Part shown: in pieces, positions 46,659 through 55,056 of the stretch | Position numbering within the stretch: position 1 is the first letter of the stretch | Layout of the letters: every line of letters starts with the position of its first letter | DNA from: an uncultured Clostridia bacterium | Lineage (GTDB): Bacteria; Bacillota; Clostridia; TANB77; CAG-508 | DNA length: 61,394 bases | Reading direction: 5' to 3' | Assembly (NCBI GenBank): GCA_944392175.1 | Contig: CALXVT010000008.1 | Span: 1 to 61,394 of the forward strand | Program-made: the position numbers and the translations under genes | The notes under the pieces: generated by a model | Told to the model about the DNA's origin: nothing | Seen by the model: the letters and a program-made list of their open reading frames with translations, nothing else | The model's database searches: none

Positions 46659-47465
46659 ATGAAAAGTAAAATAATTACAATGTTATTAGTGTTAATTGTA
46701 GCTTTGGTTGGAACTAGTTCAGTATTTGCTAGAGCTGAAGATGTTTCAGCAACATTAGTGCCTAGTAAAACTGATGTAAAGCCAGGAGAAACTTTTACAG
46801 TTACATTACATGCTACATGTAGCGAAAAAATTAATGGTATTCAAACAGAATATAATTATGATTCTGATGTATTAGAAGTTGTAAGTGCAAATACAGCAAG
46901 TGGAAATTTTGCAAATTTAGGAATAAACAATAAAATCGAAGTTATTGCTAATGCACCTGATATAACAGATGCTGATGTATTTGTTATAACTTTCAAAGTA
47001 AAAGATAATGCAAAAACTAATACAACTACACAAATAAGCATGCCAGAAACTCTTGTTGCTAGTATGGAAGCAACAGATTCAAACTACTATGTACCAGAAC
47101 AAACAATAACAATAAATATAGTTGGAGATTCAACAGAAAATCCAGGAACAACTAATCCAGAAAATCCTGATGAGGAAAATCCGGGAACAACTAACCCAGA
47201 TGATCAAGATAAGCCGGGAACAACAGATCCAGATGATCAAGATAAACCAGGAACAACAAATCCTGGAGATGACAATAATAACAATAATAACAACAATAAT
47301 AATAACAATAGTAATAAAGGTAATACTTCTAAAGATGATAATACTACAGCACCTGGAAAATTACCTTATACAGGAACAAGTATAGTAGCAGTTGCAATTA
47401 TAGGATTATCAATAATTTTAGTTGTAACATTTATACGTAATAGAAAATATAGAGATGTAAAATAA
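46659..47465 (+). CDS. Cell-wall-anchored cohesin-domain protein (LPYTG)
   Basis: This 268-aa protein appears to be a minimal surface scaffold. It has a signal peptide ending at VFARAE (about 1-26), one cohesin-like domain at about 28-152 (VSATLVPSKTDVKPGETFTV, GIQTEYNYDSDVLEVVSA, FVITFKVKDNAK) and a low-complexity linker of Pro/Gly/Thr/Asp repeats and a run of 12 Asn. It ends with the sorting signal LPYTG, a membrane helix and RNRKYRDVK. Sortase would fix it to peptidoglycan with the cohesin exposed to bind dockerins. GGAGG lies before the ATG. No sortase gene is present in the window. Confidence 0.92.
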   Translation: MKSKIITMLLVLIVALVGTSSVFARAEDVSATLVPSKTDVKPGETFTVTLHATCSEKINGIQTEYNYDSDVLEVVSANTASGNFANLGINNKIEVIANAPDITDADVFVITFKVKDNAKTNTTTQISMPETLVASMEATDSNYYVPEQTITINIVGDSTENPGTTNPENPDEENPGTTNPDDQDKPGTTDPDDQDKPGTTNPGDDNNNNNNNNNNNNSNKGNTSKDDNTTAPGKLPYTGTSIVAVAIIGLSIILVVTFIRNRKYRDVK

Positions 47466-47473
47466 TATACATA

Positions 47474-47510
47474 ATAAACGCTTTTAAATATAATATTTAA
47501 AGGCGTTTAT
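47474..47510 (+). terminator. Terminator of the LRR-cohesin operon
   Basis: Seventeen paired bases (47474-47490 with 47494-47510, one G-U) close a three-base loop. Confidence 0.8.
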
Positions 47511-47542
47511 TAAATATTTAAATTGAGCTAGGAGATACAATA

Positions 47543-48007
47543 TTGAATAAAGTTGGAATAAATATGGTATTGGATGGAACTATAAAAATTTTAATTGTAT
47601 TTATAATAGCAATATTTGCAATATTATTTTTTTAAAAGAAGAAAAAGATATATATTTTAATACCAATAGTACTAATAAATATAATGATAATAATATCGAA
47701 TATTTATGATTTAGTTGTATTTATGAAATTATATAAAACTATCTGGATAGGAGTAGCGATATTATTTTTGGTAAATTTAGAATTCTTTATATTTAGTAAA
47801 AAAATATCTGAAAATTGGAAAACGTTAATTATTTCAATTATAATATATTTTTTAATAATATTTATTATATCTGTATCATCATTAAAAACTCATGAACATA
47901 TTTTTAATGAAAATGCAACAGATATAACGGAAATGGAAATAATAAAAGATGTTGATATTTATTATAATATCTATGAATTTAATGTGTTTAAATATTATTA
48001 TGAATAA
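47543..48007 (+). pseudogene. Membrane protein interrupted by an in-frame stop
   Basis: A TTG start at 47543 with AGGAGA upstream opens a frame that reads a hydrophobic helix (KILIVFIIAIFAILFF), meets TAA at 47633, and continues in the same frame through KKKKIYILIPIVLINIMIIIS to the stop at 48005-48007. Read through, it would be a 154-residue protein with about four membrane helices and an acidic tail, a normal-looking topology with a basic loop at the break. Either a nonsense mutation or sequencing error split it, or there is a separate 107-aa protein starting at ATG 47684. The family is unknown. Confidence 0.5.
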
Positions 48008-48063
48008 GAATAGGAAGTATAATTAAAATTGATTTTTTGTCAAAATATCTTATTTGAAAAATG

Positions 48064-48100
48064 AAAAACTCAAATAGTAAAAAGCTATTTGAGTTTTTTT
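48064..48100 (+). terminator. Rho-independent terminator
   Basis: A perfect 14-bp stem (48064-48077 with 48085-48098) is followed by a T-run. Confidence 0.88.
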
Positions 48101-48250
48101 GTTTTACTCAAATATACTATATCAAACGAAATTTAAGATATTAATGGTGAATTAATAATTATTTATAGAAGTTCTTTTTTCAAAACCTTTTAGTAATAAA
48201 AAAATAAAAATCACATAAAATTACTAAAAAAGTCTTTTATGGAGGATGTT

Positions 48251-49054
48251 ATGAAAAAGGTAAAAATTTATATTTCTATTATGCTGATAATATGTGTAAT
48301 ATTAACAGGAATTTTAATAATTAACACAACAACAGCAGAGGAGGTATCTTCATCTACTACTTTGAGCAATAAGAAAATTGGTTGGGGAATAAAAAGAGAA
48401 AAAAATCACAAAAGACCAGATGTAGGAAAAGAAAATAAAGAATTAATGGAAAAGTATAATGGAATGTACTTAGGAAACGAAGAAAAGAAATATGTTTATT
48501 TGACTTTTGATGAAGGATATGAAGCTGGATATACTGAAAAAATATTAGATGTTTTAAAGGAAAATGATGTAAAGGCTACATTTTTTATAACTGCACATTA
48601 CTTAAATACAGCAGAAGACTTGGTAAAAAGAATGGTTAATGAGGGCCATATAGTAGGAAATCATACTGTGAATCATAAAACTCTTCCAGATATTTCAGAT
48701 GAAGAAATAAAAGAGGAAGTTATGAAATTACATCAAGCAATATATGAAAAAACAGGTTATGAAATGAAATATATAAGACCTCCCAAAGGTGAATATAGTG
48801 AAAGAAGTTTAGCTGTTACAAATAGTTTAGGATATATTACTGTAATGTGGACATTTGGATATATGGATTATGATGAAAATAATCAAAAGGGAGAAGAATA
48901 TGCTAAAAAGATAATTTTAGATAATCTACATAACGGAGAAATTATGCTACTACATGGAAATTCTAAAGATAATGCAAATGTATTAGACGAAGTTATAGAA
49001 ACAGCAAAACAGGAAGGATATGAATTTAAATCTTTAGATGAATTTGAAAGATAG
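48251..49054 (+). CDS. pdaA: Polysaccharide deacetylase, PdaA-like
   Basis: This resembles PdaA, which deacetylates peptidoglycan to allow muramic-delta-lactam formation in spore cortex. The 267-aa product has an N-terminal signal/anchor helix (about 5-25), KYVYLTFDEGYEAGYTEKIL (the PdaA-typical TFDEGYE), ATFFITAHYL, the zinc-binding HTVNHKTLPD and a late HGNSKDNA segment. The ATG at 48251 is chosen because GGAGG at 48240-48244 overlaps the earlier ATG at 48239. yqfC and yqfD follow, so this looks like a sporulation cluster. Confidence 0.9.
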   Translation: MKKVKIYISIMLIICVILTGILIINTTTAEEVSSSTTLSNKKIGWGIKREKNHKRPDVGKENKELMEKYNGMYLGNEEKKYVYLTFDEGYEAGYTEKILDVLKENDVKATFFITAHYLNTAEDLVKRMVNEGHIVGNHTVNHKTLPDISDEEIKEEVMKLHQAIYEKTGYEMKYIRPPKGEYSERSLAVTNSLGYITVMWTFGYMDYDENNQKGEEYAKKIILDNLHNGEIMLLHGNSKDNANVLDEVIETAKQEGYEFKSLDEFER

Positions 49055-49342
49055 GTGGTTAAAATAAAGAAAAATAGAAATAAATTAGAAAGAATTTTAG
49101 AAATGCCAATTGAGGTAACCACTTCTAATCCTAAAATAACTATCTTGGGATTTTCTGAATTAATGGTAGAAAATTATAAAGGAATTATAGAATATGAAGA
49201 TTACTTAATAAAAATAAATACTTTTATAGGAATAATAATAGTGGAAGGAACAAAATTAGATTTAAATCAAATAACAGAAAATGATGTTGTAATTAATGGA
49301 GATATAGAGAAATTGTATTTAGAACCTGCAGAGGAGGATTGA
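49055..49342 (+). CDS. yqfC: Sporulation protein YqfC
   Basis: YqfC is a small sporulation protein of the YabP/YqfC family encoded next to yqfD. The 95-aa product has MPIEVTTSNPKITILGFSELMVENYKGIIEYED and IIVEGTKLDLNQITENDVVINGDI. The start is a GTG immediately after the pdaA-like stop, with a weak ribosome site. The stop overlaps the region of the yqfD start. Exact molecular role is unknown. Confidence 0.9.
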   Translation: MVKIKKNRNKLERILEMPIEVTTSNPKITILGFSELMVENYKGIIEYEDYLIKINTFIGIIIVEGTKLDLNQITENDVVINGDIEKLYLEPAEED

Positions 49343-49344
49343 AA

Positions 49345-50532
49345 TTGTTTATAAAGCTAGTTTTAAATTACATATTTGGATATTTAAATATAAATGTAGA
49401 AGGCTATTTTATAGAACGATTTATAAATATGTGCAGAAATCAAAAAATACTTTTGTGGGGAATGAAAAGAAAAAATTCAAGTTTTATAAGTTGCAAAATA
49501 GGGATAAAAGATTTTAAAAGAATAAGAAAAATTACAAAAAAGACCAAGTGCAAAGTAGAAATAAAAAATAAAAAAGGAATCCCTTTTATATTTGAAAAAT
49601 ATAAAAAAAGAAAAATTTTTTTATTAATGATGTGTATTATAATTGGTAGTTTAATTATATTGTCACAGTTTGTATGGAACATAGAAGTAAAAATAAATGG
49701 TAGTAATTTAAAAGAGGAAGATATTATAAATACATTAAATGAAAATGGATTATATATTGGAGAAAGAAAAAACAATATTGATGTTAAAGAAATTATAAAT
49801 AAAGTAAGATTAAATAGGAGTGATATTTCATGGATTGGAATAGAGATTAAAGGAACAAATGCTATAGTGCAAGTTGTAGAGGCAGAGAAAAAACCTGAAA
49901 TTGCTAATGAAGATGATTACTGTAATATAGTATCAAATAAAGAAGGAAAAATTTTGAAAATTACTGCCAATAATGGTACAGCAATGGTAAAACCGGGAGA
50001 TGTTGTAAAAGAAGGTTCTTTACTAATTGCAGGCTGGATAGAAGGAAAGTATACGGGTACAAGGTTTGTGAGGGCTGATGGAAATGTAGAAGCAAATGTA
50101 TGGTATACAGAAACAGGAGAAGTGAGCTTAGAAGAGAAAAGTATCGAAAAAACTGGAAATACAGAGAAAAAGTATGCATTAAAAATAAATAATTTTAGAA
50201 TAAATTTGTATAAAAAGCTTTCAAATTTTGAAAAATATGATACAATATACACATCAAAAAAAATAAAAATATTTTCAAATTTCTATCTACCCGTAGAGTT
50301 AATTGAATGTAATAATTTTGAAATACAAGAAAAAAATGTAAAATACAGTGTAGATGAAGCAAAAAACGAAGCAAAAAAAAGAGCAGAAGAAAAACTAAAT
50401 ACACAAGTAGAAAATAAGGATAACATTAAAAATGTAATAGTAAATTATGAAGTAGAGAAAGATAAAGTTAAGGCAGAGGTAACATATGAAGTATTTGAAA
50501 ATATAGGGACAAATGAAAAAATAGTATTTTGA
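49345..50532 (+). CDS. yqfD: Sporulation protein YqfD
   Basis: YqfD is a mother-cell-expressed membrane protein of sporulation. The 395-aa product has an N-terminal domain (VEGYFIERFINMC, RRKNSS-like basic region, FKRIRKITKKTKCKVEIKNKKGIPF), one membrane helix at about 91-110 (IFLLMMCIIIGSLIIL) and an extracytoplasmic part with IEIKGTNAIVQVVEAEKKP and GWIEGKYTGTRFVRADGNVEANVWYTE. TTG at 49345 has GAGGAGG 7 bases before it; an in-frame TTG at 49339 would be too close to it. phoH, its usual neighbour, is not found downstream. Confidence 0.9.
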   Translation: MFIKLVLNYIFGYLNINVEGYFIERFINMCRNQKILLWGMKRKNSSFISCKIGIKDFKRIRKITKKTKCKVEIKNKKGIPFIFEKYKKRKIFLLMMCIIIGSLIILSQFVWNIEVKINGSNLKEEDIINTLNENGLYIGERKNNIDVKEIINKVRLNRSDISWIGIEIKGTNAIVQVVEAEKKPEIANEDDYCNIVSNKEGKILKITANNGTAMVKPGDVVKEGSLLIAGWIEGKYTGTRFVRADGNVEANVWYTETGEVSLEEKSIEKTGNTEKKYALKINNFRINLYKKLSNFEKYDTIYTSKKIKIFSNFYLPVELIECNNFEIQEKNVKYSVDEAKNEAKKRAEEKLNTQVENKDNIKNVIVNYEVEKDKVKAEVTYEVFENIGTNEKIVF

Positions 50533-50545
50533 AAGGATGATTAGC

Positions 50546-51763
50546 ATGGAGCAAAGAAGTCTAAGAGTTGTAAACACAAATAAAAATTTTTTCGCAAAAT
50601 TAACAAATACTATAAGTAAGTTACTAATTCCAACTAAATTAGGGCTTAATGGATTGATGATTACAATAAAAAGGAATAGTTTATTAAAATCTTTTGAAGT
50701 GTACACTAATACAAAAGAAGAAGACAATAAAAAAGAAAATTTGTCTAAAAAATATGAAGATGCATATACTTTATATTTAGAATCAATAGATAAATACATA
50801 ATGGATTCTATATACAAAAAAGTAAAAAATGGAACAGCTTCAGATTTCGAAAAAAATGCACTTTCAAATTATTATGAAGTAATACATTTAAAACAAACAG
50901 AATATATAGAATATAAATATAGAAAGCAAAAATATTTATTAGAATTAGATTATAAAACTGCTAAAAATGAAAATATAAAAAATATAGAAAGATACGAAAA
51001 ATTTTATATTACTAAGATGGAACAATTATACAAAGGAATTTTAAAACATTTTTCTATACAACTAGCAGATAATTTAACATATCAAGATAAAAATATAATA
51101 TATGATAAAATATTTGATTTATTAGAAGAATATATAGCAGATATTTTACCATTAAAAATAAAATTAGATACTACAAACACATATAAGACGATTATTTCTC
51201 AATATGAGAAATTTGATAGACTTACTGTAGGAAAACTAGATATGAAGGACTCAATAGAAAAACGAATGATTCTATTGGGAATAAGTAGACAACTATTTAC
51301 ACATAGTCTACCTTTAGTAGTTGCAGAACAATGCTATATAAAATTATTAAAAGATTTAAGACATATAATGGTAACTACAAAAGTAAAAAAGAAAAGTAAT
51401 GATGCATACAATTTACTAATAGAGCTTATAGAAGACTATAATATTAGATTACTTTCTACAAAAATTTATTGGGACAAACCATCAGATAGGGAAGAATATA
51501 AAGAGTTTTGGAACAGCTATAAAAAAATACAAAAAATTAAAGATGAAGATTTCGAAAAATATGAAATAGAAAAACAAGCTTTATTCATAAAAGCAGATAT
51601 GGAAAAATTAAGAAAAGCGAAAAGAAATTATAATAATATTATAAAATTTTATAAAAATAAACTAGTAGAATTAGGAAAAATGAGAAATTTAAGCAATACA
51701 TGTACTACTTCAGATAAAACATATTCAAGAAGCAAAAGAGAAGAAAAAAAAGAGATAGGTTGA
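50546..51763 (+). CDS. Unknown 405-aa protein between yqfD and ybeY
   Basis: I do not recognise this protein. From the ATG at 50546 (AAAGGA upstream) it encodes about 405 aa. A distinctive N-terminal block (SLRVVNTNKNFFAKLTNTIS, then KLLIPTKLGLNGLMITIKRN) is followed by a long, almost entirely helical charged body to about 380. There is no signal peptide, membrane helix or catalytic motif. Position and tight spacing (13 bases after yqfD, 19 before ybeY) place it in the sporulation/ribosome operon where phoH and the HD-domain gene yqfF often lie. A structural or regulatory role is possible but unsupported. Confidence 0.8.
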   Translation: MEQRSLRVVNTNKNFFAKLTNTISKLLIPTKLGLNGLMITIKRNSLLKSFEVYTNTKEEDNKKENLSKKYEDAYTLYLESIDKYIMDSIYKKVKNGTASDFEKNALSNYYEVIHLKQTEYIEYKYRKQKYLLELDYKTAKNENIKNIERYEKFYITKMEQLYKGILKHFSIQLADNLTYQDKNIIYDKIFDLLEEYIADILPLKIKLDTTNTYKTIISQYEKFDRLTVGKLDMKDSIEKRMILLGISRQLFTHSLPLVVAEQCYIKLLKDLRHIMVTTKVKKKSNDAYNLLIELIEDYNIRLLSTKIYWDKPSDREEYKEFWNSYKKIQKIKDEDFEKYEIEKQALFIKADMEKLRKAKRNYNNIIKFYKNKLVELGKMRNLSNTCTTSDKTYSRSKREEKKEIG

Positions 51764-51782
51764 AGAAAAGAAGGGAAATAAT

Positions 51783-52259
51783 ATGAAGTGTACAGAAATA
51801 GAATATTTAAATGTTGAACCTAATGATATGTATTCAGAGTTAACAGAAAAAGTAGTAAAAAAATGTTTTGAAACAGAAAATTTGTTAGACAAAAATATTT
51901 ATGTAAGCATAATTTATACAACACCAGTAGACATACAAGCATATAATAAAGAATATAGGAATATAGATAAAGCAACAGATGTTTTATCTTTTCCTATGTT
52001 TGAAAAAGAAGAGGCAAAAAAATTAAAACAAGAAAAAAGTATTGTAACAGAAGTGTTAGGAGATATAATTGTAAATTTAAGTCAAGTAAAAATGCAAGCA
52101 GATGAATATGGTCATAGTTTTGAAAGAGAATTAGCATATATGCTAGTTCATGGATTTTATCATTTAATGGGATATGATCATATTCAAGAAGAAGATAAAA
52201 AAGAAATGAGAGAAAAAGAAGAAAATGTATTAAGCGAATTAAATATAAATAGGGAGTAA
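51783..52259 (+). CDS. ybeY: Endoribonuclease YbeY
   Basis: YbeY is a zinc-dependent endoribonuclease in 16S rRNA 3'-end maturation and ribosome quality control. The 158-aa product has NKEYRNIDKATDVLSFPMFE, GDIIVNLSQVKMQADEYGHSFERELAYMLVHGFYHLMGYDH, with the three zinc-binding His residues in HGFYHLMGYDH near 122-132, then KEMREKEENVL. It precedes dgkA, as in many Firmicutes. Confidence 0.96.
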   Translation: MKCTEIEYLNVEPNDMYSELTEKVVKKCFETENLLDKNIYVSIIYTTPVDIQAYNKEYRNIDKATDVLSFPMFEKEEAKKLKQEKSIVTEVLGDIIVNLSQVKMQADEYGHSFERELAYMLVHGFYHLMGYDHIQEEDKKEMREKEENVLSELNINRE

Positions 52260-52261
52260 AC

Positions 52262-52651
52262 ATGGATAAAAAAAAGGATAGCAGATTATATAATAAGAAT
52301 TTTTTAGAAGCGTGGAAAAATGCTTTTTCTGGAATTGCGTATGCATTTAAAACACAAAGAAATTTAAGAATACAACTAATTGCTGGAATAATTGTAATAA
52401 TACTTGGTTTTGTTTTAAAAATTAGCCCTTCTGAATGGGCAATTTTGTCTTTTGCTGTATTTTTTGTATTAGGATCTGAAATGATGAATACAGCTTTAGA
52501 AACAGCAGTTGACCTTACAACTGAAGAATATCATATTAAAGCTAAGTTAGCTAAAGATACTGCTGCAGGAGCTGTAGTTTTAGCTTCTATAAATGCGGTT
52601 GTAGTATCTTATTTTTTATTTGCAGATAAAATAGTTCAAATGTTTAAATAG
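52262..52651 (+). CDS. dgkA: Diacylglycerol/undecaprenol kinase family protein
   Basis: Gram-positive DgkA-type proteins phosphorylate undecaprenol (or diacylglycerol), recycling the lipid carrier for wall synthesis. The 129-aa product has AWKNAFSGIAYAFKTQRNLRIQL, three membrane helices, and the signature SEMMNTALETAVDLTTEEYHIKAKLAKDTAAGAV with the metal-binding Glu and Asn residues. AGGGAG lies before the ATG. It follows ybeY after two bases. Confidence 0.95.
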   Translation: MDKKKDSRLYNKNFLEAWKNAFSGIAYAFKTQRNLRIQLIAGIIVIILGFVLKISPSEWAILSFAVFFVLGSEMMNTALETAVDLTTEEYHIKAKLAKDTAAGAVVLASINAVVVSYFLFADKIVQMFK

Positions 52652-52663
52652 AAAGGAAACAAA

Positions 52664-53734
52664 ATGGCAGGAAAAAGATTAAAAGTAGAGGAACACAAAA
52701 GTAAAAAGAAAATAGTAGGAGTATTTTTTGTAATTCTTATAATATTACTTGCAATTGCAGGAATATACTATTATTTTGAAATATATAATAAAACAGAAGT
52801 TAGTTCAGAAACAAATACAATTTTGCCAGAGGTGGTGGAAGAATCAGAGCCAGAACAAGAAAGTATATTTTCTGGTAATGAAAGACCAATAGCGGTAATG
52901 ATAGACAACCATAAAGGAGCATGGCCACAGGCTGGTTTAAATAAAGCTTATAGTGTATACGAGATTATAGTAGAAGGTGGAGAAACTAGACTTATGGCTT
53001 TATTTAAAGGTGTGAATTTAGACGAAATAGGTCCAGTTCGTAGTTCTAGACATTACTTTTTAGATTATGCTTTGGAAAATGATGCAATATATACTCATTA
53101 TGGCTGGAGCCCAAAAGCCAAATCTGATATTACTTCATTAGGTGTTGATAATATTAATGGAATAACAGAGAGCACAACTAGTTTTTGGAGAACAAAGGCA
53201 AAAGCAGCACCACATAATGTTTTTACAAGCACAGAAGATATTAAGAAGATTGCTAAAAATAAAGGATATAGTTTGACTTCTGATGAGGATAGTGTATTAA
53301 ATTATACTTTTGATGAAGTTAATTTGGATGATGGAATCGATGCAAATACGGTAACTATTCCATATTCAGAATTACATACAACAAGCTATAAATATGATAA
53401 AGAAACTAAAAGATATACAAGATATGCTAGAGGTAAAAAACAAACAGATTATAAAACAAAAGAGCCTATAACAACTAAAAATATAATAATTACATTTGCA
53501 AAAAATTCTAAACTTAATGATGGAACAAAAAAAGATAGACAAACATTAAATAATGTAAAAACATGTGATGGATATTATATTACAAATGGTAAAGCAATAA
53601 AAATTAAATGTATAAAAAAATCTAGAAAAAGCCAAACAGTTTATCAAGACTTAGAAGGAAACGAGATAGAAGTAAATGATGGAAATACATTTTTTAATAT
53701 TTGCCCTATAGATAGTGAGGTAACATTCGAATAA
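52664..53734 (+). CDS. DUF3048 (YerB-like) membrane-anchored protein
   Basis: This belongs to the DUF3048 family, whose function is not established. The 356-aa product has a basic N-terminus and one membrane helix (about 17-38, no lipobox Cys). An acidic linker follows, then the two-domain DUF3048 body: RPIAVMIDNHKGAWPQAGLNKAYSVYEIIVEGGETRLMALFKG, IGPVRSSRHYFLDYALENDAIYTHYGWSP, and the second half with TKNIIITFAKNSKLNDG and YYITNGKAIKIKCIKKS. AAAGGA lies before the ATG. Confidence 0.9.
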   Translation: MAGKRLKVEEHKSKKKIVGVFFVILIILLAIAGIYYYFEIYNKTEVSSETNTILPEVVEESEPEQESIFSGNERPIAVMIDNHKGAWPQAGLNKAYSVYEIIVEGGETRLMALFKGVNLDEIGPVRSSRHYFLDYALENDAIYTHYGWSPKAKSDITSLGVDNINGITESTTSFWRTKAKAAPHNVFTSTEDIKKIAKNKGYSLTSDEDSVLNYTFDEVNLDDGIDANTVTIPYSELHTTSYKYDKETKRYTRYARGKKQTDYKTKEPITTKNIIITFAKNSKLNDGTKKDRQTLNNVKTCDGYYITNGKAIKIKCIKKSRKSQTVYQDLEGNEIEVNDGNTFFNICPIDSEVTFE

Positions 53735-53740
53735 CCTTTT

Positions 53741-53785
53741 TTGTAACTCTTGGAATAATTTAATCCAAGAGTTACAATTGTTTTT
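53741..53785 (+). terminator. Rho-independent terminator
   Basis: A perfect 14-bp stem (53741-53754 with 53764-53777) closes a nine-base loop, followed by TTGTTTTTG. Confidence 0.85.
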
Positions 53786-53860
53786 GACGAATTTATTTAA
53801 ATTATATAATATTATAAAATTTAATTTGCGAATGTGTATAATTAAATATTTGTTTTTGGC

Positions 53861-53932
53861 TATTTTAGCTAGATTTAATTATATATATATGATAAAATAC
53901 CTTCTAGAGAAAAGTAAATTATAGCTAAAATA
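53861..53932 (+). repeat. Inverted repeat in the era upstream region
   Basis: TATTTTAGCT (53861-53870) is the exact reverse complement of AGCTAAAATA (53923-53932), 52 bases apart, just before the era ribosome site. In this AT-rich sequence the significance is uncertain. Confidence 0.3.
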
Positions 53933-53955
53933 TTTTATAAGAAAGGAAAAATTTA

Positions 53956-54858
53956 ATGGCAAAATTTAAATCTGGATTCGTGGCAATAATAGGAAAAACT
54001 AATGTTGGGAAATCAACACTTATCAACAATTTGGTAGGAGAGAAAGTTGCAATAACAGTTAATAAATCTCAAACAACAAGGACTGCAATAAGAGCAATAG
54101 TAAATAGAAAAAATTCACAAATAATATTTATAGATACACCAGGAATACACAAACCAACTACTAAATTGGGAGAAACAATGCTAGAAACATCATATGGAAT
54201 TGCAGGTGATGTTGATTTAATACTTTATATTGTGGATTGTTCTAAAAAAGAAATAACAAAAGGTGATAGAATAATACTTGATAAAATTAAATCAATTAAT
54301 AAGAAGACGATATTAGTATTAAACAAAATTGACTTGATTGAAAAAGAAGAAATATTAAAAGTAATAGATATGTATAAAAATGAATATAATTTTGAAGCAA
54401 TTATTCCAATTTCCGCATTAAGCAATAAATGGAATGAAACTATTTTAGATGAAATAGAAAAGAATTTAAAAGAAGGACCTGCATATTATGACATAGATGA
54501 ATATACAGATCAAACAGCAAGACAATTGGTAGAAGAAGTAATACGTGAAAAGGCATTAAAATTTTTAAGTGAAGAAGTACCTCATGGAATATATATTGAA
54601 GTTGAAAAAATGAAAGATAGAAAAACAACAAAAGGTGAAGATATATATGATGTGGAAGCTACTATATATTGTTTAAGAAATTCACACAAAGGAATAATAA
54701 TTGGTAAAAATGGTTCAATGTTAAAAAGAATTGTAACTGGAGCAAGAATAGAATTAGAAAAAATGTTAGGAATGAAAATTAATTTAAAAGTTTGGGTAAA
54801 AGTAAAAGAAGACTGGCAGGACAAAGAAAATATTATAAAAAAATTTAAATTCAACTAA
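53956..54858 (+). CDS. era: GTPase Era
   Basis: Era is an essential GTPase that binds 16S rRNA near its 3' end during small-subunit assembly. The 300-aa product has G1 IGKTNVGKSTLINNLVG, the effector region KSQTTRTAIRAIV, G3 IDTPGIHKP, G4 LNKIDL, G5 ISAL, and the C-terminal KH domain with EVPHGIYIEVEKM and GIIIGKNGSMLKRIVTGARIELEKMLG. AAAGGAAA lies before the ATG. yqzL and recO follow, a common Firmicutes order. Confidence 0.97.
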   Translation: MAKFKSGFVAIIGKTNVGKSTLINNLVGEKVAITVNKSQTTRTAIRAIVNRKNSQIIFIDTPGIHKPTTKLGETMLETSYGIAGDVDLILYIVDCSKKEITKGDRIILDKIKSINKKTILVLNKIDLIEKEEILKVIDMYKNEYNFEAIIPISALSNKWNETILDEIEKNLKEGPAYYDIDEYTDQTARQLVEEVIREKALKFLSEEVPHGIYIEVEKMKDRKTTKGEDIYDVEATIYCLRNSHKGIIIGKNGSMLKRIVTGARIELEKMLGMKINLKVWVKVKEDWQDKENIIKKFKFN

Positions 54859-54909
54859 TTGTATAAAATTGCATAAAATACAGAAGATAATTATAAAGGA
54901 GATGATTTC

Positions 54910-55056
54910 ATGATTAAGAAAATAGCTTGGGATACCTTTAAAAAAACAGGAGATATAAATACTTTTATGGAATTTAGTCAAATTAAAGAAATAGAGAAAA
55001 AAATAGAGGAAGAAAAGAATGGGAACAATAAAGACAAAAGGGATTATATTAGTTGA
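54910..55056 (+). CDS. yqzL: YqzL-family small protein (48 aa)
   Basis: YqzL is a small protein of unknown function usually encoded between era and recO. This 48-aa frame has AAAGGAG before the ATG and the typical AWDTFKKTGDINTFMEF pattern, followed by a charged helical tail (KEIEKKIEEEKN). Its 3' end overlaps the recO start by 38 bases, in keeping with translational coupling. Confidence 0.85.
   Translation: MIKKIAWDTFKKTGDINTFMEFSQIKEIEKKIEEEKNGNNKDKRDYIS

Noticed and set aside
47280..47330. Possible CRISPR or microsatellite-like repeats
   Set aside because: The AAT/AAC triplets encode the Asn linker in frame; there are no spaced repeats of CRISPR type.
48160..48240. Sigma-E promoter for the pdaA-like gene
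   Set aside because: CATAAAATT resembles a sigma-E -10, but no convincing -35 could be fixed in such AT-rich sequence.
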